From the NCBI GenBank assembly GCA_958407085.1, contig CATYHY010000079.1, positions 1 through 6,338 of the forward strand: 6,338 bases of DNA, written 5' to 3'. The notes under the pieces were generated by a model, which was not told the origin of the DNA, searched no databases, and saw only the letters and a list, made by a program, of their open reading frames with translations. Source of the DNA: an uncultured Collinsella sp. Lineage in GTDB: Bacteria > Actinomycetota > Coriobacteriia > Coriobacteriales > Coriobacteriaceae. Both the position numbers and the translations under genes were made by a program. Every line of letters begins with the position of its first letter. Positions within the stretch are counted from its first letter, which is position 1. Positions 1-5,086 of this stretch are shown here, one piece after another.

Positions 1-296
1 GAGGCGATGAGCGTGTTGGGTCCCACGACGCGCTCCATAGTCTTGAGTGCTTGGTCGAGACCGGTGGTCTTGACTGTCAGGATGACCAGATCGGCGGGCG
101 TCGCCTCGCTGGCGCGGACGGACGTGAGATCGCAGGGCTTGCCGTTGACAGTGAGCGCATCGCCCGCGTGACGCTCAAAACGGGTGTCATCCATAACGTA
201 TTCGACGGCGTCATTGCCGAGGGCCTTGGCAATCATGCTGCCGTAGAGCAGGCCGACGCCGCCCTTGCCGATAAAAGCGACCTTGTTGATCTGCAT
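1..296 (-). CDS. Ketopantoate reductase family protein (PanE/ApbA-like), N-terminal part
   Basis: This is the first 98 codons of a minus-strand gene that runs off the left edge of the window. The product begins MQINKVAFIGKGGVG and has a Rossmann nucleotide-binding loop G10-K-G-G-V-G15 after the first strand. A later segment, LVILTVKTTGLDQAL (about residues 70-84), matches the conserved 'VK' region around the NADPH-contacting lysine (K76) of 2-dehydropantoate 2-reductases. Members of this family reduce 2-dehydropantoate to pantoate with NADPH in coenzyme A synthesis. Many genomes carry paralogues of unproven substrate, so I withhold the symbol panE. The catalytic C-terminal domain is outside the window. 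I chose the ATG at 294-296 because GGGGAG (minus strand, 306-311) lies 9 nt upstream; an in-frame ATG at 303-305 directly abuts that RBS and is unlikely. The gene is divergent from the aldo/keto reductase and preceded by a structured leader. Confidence 0.85.
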   Translation of the reverse strand, partial: MQINKVAFIGKGGVGLLYGSMIAKALGNDAVEYVMDDTRFERHAGDALTVNGKPCDLTSVRASEATPADLVILTVKTTGLDQALKTMERVVGPNTLIA

Positions 297-315
297 GTGA
301 ATCATCTCCCCATGT

Positions 316-341
316 AAAAGGCGCCCGCGTAAGGGGCGCCT
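316..341 (-). terminator. Terminator-like hairpin in the leader of the reductase gene
   Basis: Read on the minus strand, AGGCGCCC (341-334) and GGGCGCCT (326-319) form a perfect 8-bp GC-rich stem with a 7-nt loop, followed by a short T run (TTTT at 319-316, then A). The hairpin ends 4 nt before the GGGGAG RBS of the ketopantoate-reductase-like gene. It could terminate transcription early (attenuator) or mask the RBS. The T tract is short, so termination would be weak. It lies downstream of the small open frame at 390-458 on the same strand. Confidence 0.4.
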
Positions 342-389
342 GATGGATTGTATGCTGCCAGGGTGATTGGTGGGTGCGCGGGGCGGCTG

Positions 390-458
390 TTATAAAAAAG
401 AAACGTTTGCCTGGACGCTACGCTGCAGGGCAGACCGCAAAGACATGCGCGTGGTCAT
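390..458 (-). CDS. Possible 22-aa leader peptide upstream of the reductase gene
   Basis: On the minus strand an ATG at 456-458 opens a 22-codon frame that starts MTTRMSLRSALQ, ends in VSFL and stops at TAA (390-392). An excellent Shine-Dalgarno sequence, AAAGGAG, lies 6 nt upstream (465-471). The frame sits about 94 nt upstream of the ketopantoate-reductase-like start, with a terminator-like hairpin between them. That is the layout of a transcriptional or translational attenuation leader. The peptide has three arginines in its first 13 residues and a hydrophobic end; I see no run of a single amino acid that would name a sensed tRNA, and I do not recognise the peptide. A short frame behind a good RBS can occur by chance, so this is a candidate only. 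Confidence 0.4.
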   Translation of the reverse strand: MTTRMSLRSALQRSVQANVSFL

Positions 459-479
459 GCCCGGCTCCTTTCATCGGGC
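459..479 (-). promoter_or_regulatory. Hairpin presenting the leader-peptide RBS in its loop
   Basis: On the minus strand GCCCG (479-475) pairs with CGGGC (463-459) around an 11-nt loop that contains the AAAGGAG Shine-Dalgarno of the 22-codon frame; the ATG follows directly. Presenting an RBS in a loop would affect initiation on the leader peptide. On the plus strand the same hairpin is followed by five Ts (480-484), so it could also be a weak terminator for rightward transcription. The 5-bp stem is short. Confidence 0.3.
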
Positions 480-504
480 TTTTTGCTGATGTTAAAGCGG
501 TGCC

Positions 505-534
505 GTGACGGCCTGATTTCTGCTGCGTTACGAT
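505..534 (+). promoter_or_regulatory. Weak candidate promoter for the aldo/keto reductase
   Basis: GTGACG (505-510) and TACGAT (529-534) are separated by 18 nt and resemble -35 and -10 boxes, about 85 nt ahead of the GTG start at 621. The match is only fair, and no better pair was seen between 485 and 620. The -35 lies within a small perfect inverted repeat, GCCGTGACGGC (502-512), that might serve as an operator. The rest of the 297-620 gap is occupied on the minus strand by the leader of the divergent reductase gene. Confidence 0.2.
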
Positions 535-620
535 ACGTTCTCAATTGCGATTCCGATGTGTTTCGATGACGTGACGGGTTTGTTTCGCCTTGTCAGGGCT
601 TCGACGGGAGGGGAGGGGCC

Positions 621-1811
621 GTGCAATATCGCGTTGACCCCAAAAGCGGCAACCGTATCTCGGCGTTGGGTCTGGGCTGCATGAGGTTTCCCGGTGCGCC
701 GGGACACCCCGATGCGAAGACAGCCGATGCCATCATTTCCCGTGCGGTGGAGCAGGGGATTAATTATCTGGACACCGCGTATCTCTATCCCGGTAACGAG
801 GCGTGCGTGGGCGCCTCGCTTGAGCGCTTGGGGCTGCGTGACCGGGTGTTGCTGGCGACCAAGTTGCCGCATGCTTCGTGCAAGTGCGCGGAGGATTTCG
901 ATCGGTTTTTCGACGAGCAGCTGCGCCGCCTGCAGACCGACCATATCGACTATTACCTTATGCACAACATTACCTCGCCCGCCCAGTGGGAACGTGTGGT
1001 GGCGTTGGGCATTGAGGACTGGATCGCGTGTCAAAAGGCGGCGGGGCGCATTCGCCAGATTGGTTTTTCGTACCACGGCAGCGCGGTGGATTTCCTGACG
1101 ATGCTTGACGCATATGACTGGGATTTTTGCCAGATACAGTACAACTATGCCGGCGAGCGTTACCAAGCGGGAACGGCAGGACTCATGGCGGCTGCGGAGC
1201 GCGGGCTCGCGGTGTTTGTGATGGAGCCGCTGCTGGGCGGGCGTTTAGCGGGCAAGCTGCCGCCACGGGCCCGCGCTGTGCTCGATAGTGCCCGTGACCC
1301 GCATTTGCTCACTCCTGCCGCCTGGGGTCTTTCGTGGGTGTGGAATCATCCTCAGGTGACGATGCTGCTTTCGGGTATGACCGATACCGCGCAGGTGGAT
1401 GAGAATTCGTCACTGGCAGACCTCGCGTTGCCGAATTCGATGACTGCCAACCAGCTCGACACGATCGCGCACGTGCTGGATGAGTTTGAAAAATCGAATC
1501 GCGTGCCCTGCACGGGATGCGGCTATTGCATGCCGTGCCCTAAAGGCATCAATATCCCTGGATGTTTTGCCGCCTACAACGCAAGCTATGCGCACAGCTG
1601 GTTTACGGGGCTGTCTCAATACTTTACGGCGAGCGCGGTGCGCACAAGCGAGCCCAAGTTGGTGAGCAATTGCGTCAAATGCGGCAAATGCGCGCGGCAC
1701 TGCCCGCAGCACATCGATATTCCCGAGTGTCTCGACGATGTGCGCCGACGTTTCCAGCCTGGTCCCGTGACGGCGGTGCTTAAGGCCTTCGGCAAAACGC
1801 GCTCCTCATGA
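621..1811 (+). CDS. Aldo/keto reductase with C-terminal double [4Fe-4S] ferredoxin segment
   Basis: The 396-residue cytoplasmic oxidoreductase has an AKR TIM-barrel at residues 1 to about 280. It opens with the family-typical MQYRVDPKSG and GLGCMRFP, then GINYLDTAYLYPGNE. The likely catalytic tetrad is D51, Y56, K81 and H115. After the barrel come two cysteine clusters: C297-x2-C300-x2-C303-x2-C306-P, and C351-x2-C354-x2-C357-x3-C361-P. Each looks able to bind a [4Fe-4S] cluster. This matches the anaerobe-type 'Fe-S aldo/keto reductase' family (COG1453-like), whose physiological substrate is generally unknown; the clusters suggest electron exchange with ferredoxin or a flavin partner instead of, or besides, NADPH. 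The GTG start at 621 is supported by GGGAGGGG (606-613) 7 nt upstream and by agreement of the N-terminus with the family. The stop directly abuts the first palindromic element. Confidence 0.9.
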   Translation: MQYRVDPKSGNRISALGLGCMRFPGAPGHPDAKTADAIISRAVEQGINYLDTAYLYPGNEACVGASLERLGLRDRVLLATKLPHASCKCAEDFDRFFDEQLRRLQTDHIDYYLMHNITSPAQWERVVALGIEDWIACQKAAGRIRQIGFSYHGSAVDFLTMLDAYDWDFCQIQYNYAGERYQAGTAGLMAAAERGLAVFVMEPLLGGRLAGKLPPRARAVLDSARDPHLLTPAAWGLSWVWNHPQVTMLLSGMTDTAQVDENSSLADLALPNSMTANQLDTIAHVLDEFEKSNRVPCTGCGYCMPCPKGINIPGCFAAYNASYAHSWFTGLSQYFTASAVRTSEPKLVSNCVKCGKCARHCPQHIDIPECLDDVRRRFQPGPVTAVLKAFGKTRSS

Positions 1812-1890
1812 CCCTTTTATAACTTGCGGTGGAATAGTTCCTGTTTGCGGCAGAATAGGGGCCAAACAGGAACTATTTCACCGCAACTGA
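1812..1890 (+). repeat. Palindromic intergenic element, copy 1
   Basis: This 79-nt unit recurs at 2999-3077 in the same orientation with only four differences. It begins CCCTTTTATAA and continues into a long imperfect inverted repeat: 1822-1847 pairs with 1863-1888, with one C-C mismatch (1823/1887) and one G-U wobble (1832/1878), around a 15-nt loop, CGGCAGAATAGGGGC (1848-1862). No T tract follows the stem on either strand, so it does not look like an ordinary intrinsic terminator. It fills almost the whole gap between the aldo/keto reductase stop and the next start. The upstream CCCTT (1812-1816) can pair with AAGGG (1890-1894), which overlaps the RBS of the next gene. It may be a dispersed palindromic repeat, a MITE-like remnant or a cis-acting RNA element. 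Confidence 0.85.
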
Positions 1891-1901
1891 AGGGGGCTGT
1901 C

Positions 1902-2921
1902 GTGGGCCATCGGGATTCATGTGATGATTTGCGTGAGGTTCGTTGGGGCATTTTGGGTGCCGGACACATTTCTCATCGATTTGCATCGTCGCTCAAGAAG
2001 GTCGACGGGGCACGGCTGGTGGCTGCGACCGGTCGCACTCCTGCACATGTCGAGGAATTTTGCCGAGCGTTTTCGATCGATGCTGCGCATGGCCACGCCT
2101 CGGTCGACGATAACGGCAATGCGGCTTATGACGCGCTGATTGCCGACCCCGATGTCGACGCAATCTACTTGGCTCTTCCGCATGGCATGCATGCGCATTG
2201 GGTCTGTCGGGCACTGCGCGCGGGAAAGGCCGTGCTGTGCGAAAAGCCGGCCGTTTTGAATGAAGAAGAGGCTCTCTCGATTGCCTCCACCTCTCGCGAG
2301 CACGGCGTGCTGTTTATGGAGGCGATGAAAAATCGGTTTTGTCCGATGCGTACTCGCGTGAAGGGCTTGCTTGCGTCGGGCGAGCTCGGCCGTATCGTCT
2401 CGATTGAAAGCGTGCAAAAACTCGATTATGGTGAGCCCCCTTCGAGTTATCTGCTCGACCCGTTGCAGGGTGGCTGTCTATATGACATGGGCTGCTATGC
2501 GGTCGGGTGGTTTGAGGATCTACTTGCGGGTGCGTGCGATGTTTCGTCTCGTGTAGTTCGCTGGCGTGACGTATCGGGCGGCCGCGTGGATTGGGCCGAC
2601 GAGATCCGTATGAGCGTCGGCGGCATACCCATTCATATGGCGTGCGACGGCAAAGCAGCATATGAAAGCCGCTTAACGATTGCCTGTGAGCGGGGCTCGT
2701 TGGAAATCGAGCGCCTCCATCGCCCCGAGCTCGCCCATGTGAAGTACTCCGACGGACGAATGCTCGAAATAAATGCCCCGTTTGAGGTCGATGATTTCTA
2801 CGGCGAAATCCAGCATGCGACCCAGCTCATCCGGGCAGGGAAACTCGAGAGCCCCGTCATGCCCCTCGCTGCCACACAGCGCTGCGCGCGCATTATCGAT
2901 GCAATCCGTCTAGCCCCCTAG
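1902..2921 (+). CDS. Gfo/Idh/MocA family NAD(P)-dependent oxidoreductase
   Basis: The 339-residue cytoplasmic dehydrogenase has an N-terminal Rossmann domain. It starts with VRWGILGAGHIS (G19-A-G21 dinucleotide loop) and carries the family signature E114-K115-P116 in AVLCEKPAV, where the lysine is normally catalytic. The C-terminal alpha/beta domain contains GGCLYDMGCYAV (about 190-201), the conserved D-x-G-x-Y motif of the family. These enzymes oxidise or reduce sugars, inositols or related diols; the sequence most resembles the dihydrodiol/sugar dehydrogenase subgroup, but the substrate cannot be set from this. I place the start at GTG 1902 because the G-rich RBS AAGGGGG (1890-1896) ends 5 nt upstream. 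The frame stays open back to 1824, but that extension would translate the palindromic element and its residues look nothing like the family. The gene lies 90 nt after the aldo/keto reductase and may be cotranscribed with it. Confidence 0.9.
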   Translation: MGHRDSCDDLREVRWGILGAGHISHRFASSLKKVDGARLVAATGRTPAHVEEFCRAFSIDAAHGHASVDDNGNAAYDALIADPDVDAIYLALPHGMHAHWVCRALRAGKAVLCEKPAVLNEEEALSIASTSREHGVLFMEAMKNRFCPMRTRVKGLLASGELGRIVSIESVQKLDYGEPPSSYLLDPLQGGCLYDMGCYAVGWFEDLLAGACDVSSRVVRWRDVSGGRVDWADEIRMSVGGIPIHMACDGKAAYESRLTIACERGSLEIERLHRPELAHVKYSDGRMLEINAPFEVDDFYGEIQHATQLIRAGKLESPVMPLAATQRCARIIDAIRLAP

Positions 2922-2998
2922 GACTTGGCGCTGACGCGTAGGGGATCATGACGCCGGCGCCCGTAGCCATAGTGCTTGGCGGCCCGCATCTCTGATGC

Positions 2999-3077
2999 CC
3001 CTTTTATAAGTTGCGGTGGAATAGTTCCTGTTTGCGGCAGAATAGGGGCGAAATAGGAACTATTCCACCGCAACTGA
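2999..3077 (+). repeat. Palindromic intergenic element, copy 2
   Basis: This is the second copy of the 79-nt element at 1812-1890, in the same orientation and again just upstream of a gene RBS. The inverted repeat is perfect here over 21 bp (3009-3029 with 3055-3075), and can be extended through one G-U pair by TTT/AAA. The loop core GCGGCAGAATAGGGGC is identical to copy 1. The four changes relative to copy 1 restore pairing at two stem positions, turn one G-C into G-U, and lose the loop-closing G-C. The upstream CCCCT (2998-3002) can pair with AGGGG (3080-3084), part of the nfo RBS. The stretch 2922-2998 ahead of it holds nothing else that I can support. Confidence 0.85.
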
Positions 3078-3093
3078 TGAGGGGGAGCTGGAG

Positions 3094-3960
3094 ATGCTGA
3101 CGATCGGGTGTCATCTTTCGACGACGAAGGGCTATCGGGCAATGGGGGAGACGGCGTTGTCCATTGGCGCCAATACCTTTGCGTTCTTTACGCGCAACCC
3201 GCGCGGTGGCAAGGCAAAAGAACTTGACATGGATGACGTGGCGGCTCTGCGCGAGCTTATGTCGCAAAACGACTTTGGACCGCTGGTGGCGCATGCCCCG
3301 TATACCTACAACCCCTGTTCTGCCAAAGAGCGGGCGCGCGAGTTCGCCTTGGAGGCTATGGCAGAGGACCTGCGGCGCATGGAGGCGCTGCCCGGCAACT
3401 ACTACAACTTCCATCCCGGTGCGCATGTGGGGCAGGGCTCCGACGCCGGCATTCAGATGATTGTCGACGCCCTGTGTCAGGTGATGTTTGAGGGCCAGCA
3501 GACGACGGTGCTGCTCGAGACCATGTCGGGCAAGGGCACCGAGGTGGGCCGCAGCTTTGAGGAACTGGCGCTCATCATTGAGGGTGTTGCCGGCAAACGC
3601 CCCGAGCTGTCGGCCAAGCTGGGCGTTTGCCTAGACACCTGCCATGTGAGCGATGCCGGCTACGACATCATCCATGATCTGGACGGCGTACTCGACGAGT
3701 TCGACCGCGTGGTGGGTATCGATCGCTTGCATGCCGTACACATCAACGATTCGAAGAACTCTTGTGGCGCCCATAAAGATCGTCACGAGTGCATCGGCAA
3801 GGGATACCTTGGCAGTGAGGAATTTGGTGGAGGTATGCAGGTTATGCAGAATATTGTATCGAATGGCCACTTGCGTTCGCTGCCGTTTATTTTGGAGACT
3901 CCGAACGAACTTGCAGGTTATGCAGCTGAAATTAGACTATTAAGGTCATTGCAGCAGTAA
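3094..3960 (+). CDS. nfo: Endonuclease IV (AP endonuclease), DNA base excision repair
   Basis: The 288-residue protein is a full-length zinc-dependent endonuclease IV. It cleaves the backbone 5' of abasic sites and clears blocked 3' ends during base excision repair. All expected metal ligands of the trinuclear zinc centre can be placed: H67 (VAHAPY), H107 (NFHPGAH), E142 (LLETMSGKG), D181 and H184 (CLDTCHVSDAGYD), H216 (HINDSK), D229 and H231 (KDRHECIG), and E268 (ILETP). The spacing agrees closely with the E. coli enzyme. The start at ATG 3094 is supported by GGGGGAG (3081-3087) 6 nt upstream. The gene follows the second palindromic element, 172 nt after the Gfo/Idh/MocA gene, and has no functional link to it that I can see. 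The last 150 nt or so look more AT-rich than the rest, with no break in the frame. Confidence 0.97.
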   Translation: MLTIGCHLSTTKGYRAMGETALSIGANTFAFFTRNPRGGKAKELDMDDVAALRELMSQNDFGPLVAHAPYTYNPCSAKERAREFALEAMAEDLRRMEALPGNYYNFHPGAHVGQGSDAGIQMIVDALCQVMFEGQQTTVLLETMSGKGTEVGRSFEELALIIEGVAGKRPELSAKLGVCLDTCHVSDAGYDIIHDLDGVLDEFDRVVGIDRLHAVHINDSKNSCGAHKDRHECIGKGYLGSEEFGGGMQVMQNIVSNGHLRSLPFILETPNELAGYAAEIRLLRSLQQ

Positions 3961-4021
3961 TGACTGTCACAAAGTAGAGTATTCCATTCACGTTATGGGT
4001 TTGTTTCAATCAGTTTTCTCA

Positions 4022-4050
4022 TTGCAGATTCGTAATTCCGGGTGCATAAT
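4022..4050 (+). promoter_or_regulatory. Sigma70-type promoter of the amino acid ABC importer
   Basis: TTGCAG (4022-4027) and CATAAT (4045-4050) are separated by exactly 17 nt, a strong match to the housekeeping consensus. Transcription would start near 4057, leaving a leader of about 50 nt before the binding-protein ATG at 4108. The gap behind nfo (3961-4021) is relatively AT-rich and holds no clear terminator hairpin, so read-through from nfo is possible. Confidence 0.65.
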
Positions 4051-4067
4051 AGCCAACAGTTTTTGCA

Positions 4068-4089
4068 GACCTCTGAATCAAACGAGGTC
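4068..4089 (+). promoter_or_regulatory. Small stem-loop in the 5' leader of the binding-protein gene
   Basis: GACCTC (4068-4073) and GAGGTC (4084-4089) form a perfect 6-bp stem with a 10-nt loop. It ends 5 nt before the AAGGAG RBS (4095-4100) of the solute-binding protein. It starts about 10 nt after the predicted transcription start, so it could stabilise the 5' end of this message or tune translation. No known riboswitch fits in so short a leader. Confidence 0.35.
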
Positions 4090-4107
4090 ACCGGAAGGAG
4101 ACTGATT

Positions 4108-4968
4108 ATGAAGCTGAAGAAGCTTGGCGCATTTGCCGCCACGGGTGCTATGGCGCTCGCCCTTGCTCTGACGGGCTGTGGTTCGTCCAACGCCACCTCT
4201 GGTTCTGATGCCGGTTCCAGCAGCTCTGACGACGCTAAGGTCGAGAAGGTCGACGGCTCCAAGGAGTACGCGCTCGTCAAGGACGGCACGCTGACCGTCG
4301 GCACCTCTGCCGAGTACGCGCCGTTTGAGTACAAGGATGACAACGGCGACTACCAGGGCTTTGACCTTGAGCTCATCAAGGCTATCGGTGACAAGCTGGG
4401 CCTGGATGTCGAGTACGTCAACAATGACTTTGACACGCTGGTTCCGGGTGTCGCTTCGGGCGCCAAGTACGACGTCTCCATCGCGGCTATCACCGACACG
4501 CCCGAGCGTGAGAAGGAAGTCACTTTCTCCGATTCCTACTACATGGACGATCAGGCTATCGTGACCAAGGTCGATAACACCGACATCACGGCCGACAACT
4601 ACAGCGAGAAGCTCAACAACGCCGACGCTACCATCATCGTTCAGTCTGGCTCGACCGCCGAGTCTTTTGCCCAGGAGAACTTCCCCAAGGCCAAGATCGT
4701 CCCCTACAAGGACGCTACCGAGTGCTTCAGCGCCCTGCAGTCCGATAAGGGCGACGCCGTAGTCACCAACCGCTCCGTTGCCAGCCAGCTGACCGCCGAG
4801 CAGTTCAACACCTGCCAGACCATTAAGCAGATCAGCACCGGCGAGGAGTACGCCATCGCCATCAACCAGGGTAACACCAAGCTCAAGGAAGACATCAACC
4901 AGGCCATCAAGGACCTGACCGACGACGGTACCATTGACGCCCTCATGGCTAAGTACAACATCAAGTAA
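4108..4968 (+). CDS. Amino acid ABC transporter solute-binding lipoprotein (family 3)
   Basis: The 286-residue protein captures a polar amino acid outside the membrane and delivers it to the permease. It has a lipoprotein signal peptide: basic MKLKK, a hydrophobic core, and lipobox L21-T-G-C24, so C24 should be lipidated and anchor it. A Ser/Asp-rich linker (about 25-43) follows, then a bacterial family 3 binding fold: TVGTSAEYAPFEYKD (63-77), GFDLELIKAIGDKLG (84-98), SIAAITDTPEREK (124-136, with R134 the expected contact for the ligand carboxylate), QSGST (179-183), and D216 in KGDAVVTN, the expected contact for the ligand amino group. The exact amino acid (glutamine, cystine, arginine and others are possible) cannot be told from this. 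The ATG at 4108 is chosen for AAGGAG (4095-4100) 7 nt upstream and the signal peptide; an in-frame GTG at 4042 overlaps the -10 box and is rejected. It is the first gene of the importer unit, 118 nt before the permease. Confidence 0.95.
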   Translation: MKLKKLGAFAATGAMALALALTGCGSSNATSGSDAGSSSSDDAKVEKVDGSKEYALVKDGTLTVGTSAEYAPFEYKDDNGDYQGFDLELIKAIGDKLGLDVEYVNNDFDTLVPGVASGAKYDVSIAAITDTPEREKEVTFSDSYYMDDQAIVTKVDNTDITADNYSEKLNNADATIIVQSGSTAESFAQENFPKAKIVPYKDATECFSALQSDKGDAVVTNRSVASQLTAEQFNTCQTIKQISTGEEYAIAINQGNTKLKEDINQAIKDLTDDGTIDALMAKYNIK

Positions 4969-4990
4969 AATAGCTACTTGATTGCTCGCG

Positions 4991-5021
4991 GGCCCTTTCC
5001 GTTTTGGCGGAGAGGGCCTTT
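4991..5021 (+). terminator. Intercistronic hairpin between binding protein and permease
   Basis: GGCCCTTTCCG (4991-5001) pairs with CGGAGAGGGCC (5008-5018), an 11-bp stem with one G-U wobble and a 6-nt TTTTGG loop, followed by TTT (5019-5021). The stem is strong but the T tract is short, so partial termination or a 3'-end stabiliser is more likely than a full stop. Either effect would give more binding protein than permease, as is usual in such operons. Confidence 0.6.
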
Positions 5022-5032
5022 GCGCTTCTCTT

Positions 5033-5051
5033 GACGGAGAGTATTTCCGTC
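5033..5051 (+). promoter_or_regulatory. Second hairpin in the permease leader
   Basis: GACGGAGA (5033-5040) pairs with TTTCCGTC (5044-5051), 8 bp with one G-U, around a 3-nt loop. It lies 36 nt before the permease start. Its core hexamers, CGGAGA and TTTCCG, are the same as those in the arms of the preceding hairpin at 4991-5018, so the two structures could exchange strands. TTGACG at 5031-5036 resembles a -35 box, but no -10 box is present at the right distance. Confidence 0.35.
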
Positions 5052-5086
5052 TCGTTTTGCCGGCAACTTCTACGATAGGAGCCACC

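Noticed and set aside
504..577. Two copies of CGTGACGG (504-511 and 570-577) as paired operator sites
   Set aside because: The same 8-mer also occurs inside the aldo/keto reductase gene (near 1767) and looks like ordinary GC-rich background.
528..1166. 212-codon minus-strand open frame opposite the aldo/keto reductase
   Set aside because: It overlaps the well-supported AKR barrel and shows no family motif; it is a shadow of GC-rich codon use.
1824..1901. In-frame N-terminal extension of the Gfo/Idh/MocA protein
   Set aside because: It would translate the palindromic element, which recurs ahead of nfo. The family begins at the Rossmann strand, and a G-rich RBS supports GTG 1902.
2948..2995. 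15-codon plus-strand frame starting at an ATG after AGGGG
   Set aside because: It is very short with RBS spacing of only 3 nt, and nothing about the peptide suggests function.
1812..3077. Palindromic elements as intrinsic terminators
   Set aside because: Neither strand has a T tract after the stem in either copy, and both copies run straight into an RBS.
1812..3077. CRISPR or phage attachment site reading of the two repeats
   Set aside because: Only two copies are present, more than 1 kb apart with whole genes between them. There is no cas gene, integrase or tRNA in the window.
4042..4107. GTG start upstream of the binding-protein ATG, adding 22 residues
   Set aside because: It overlaps the -10 box of the predicted promoter and would bury the lipoprotein signal peptide; ATG 4108 has its own AAGGAG.
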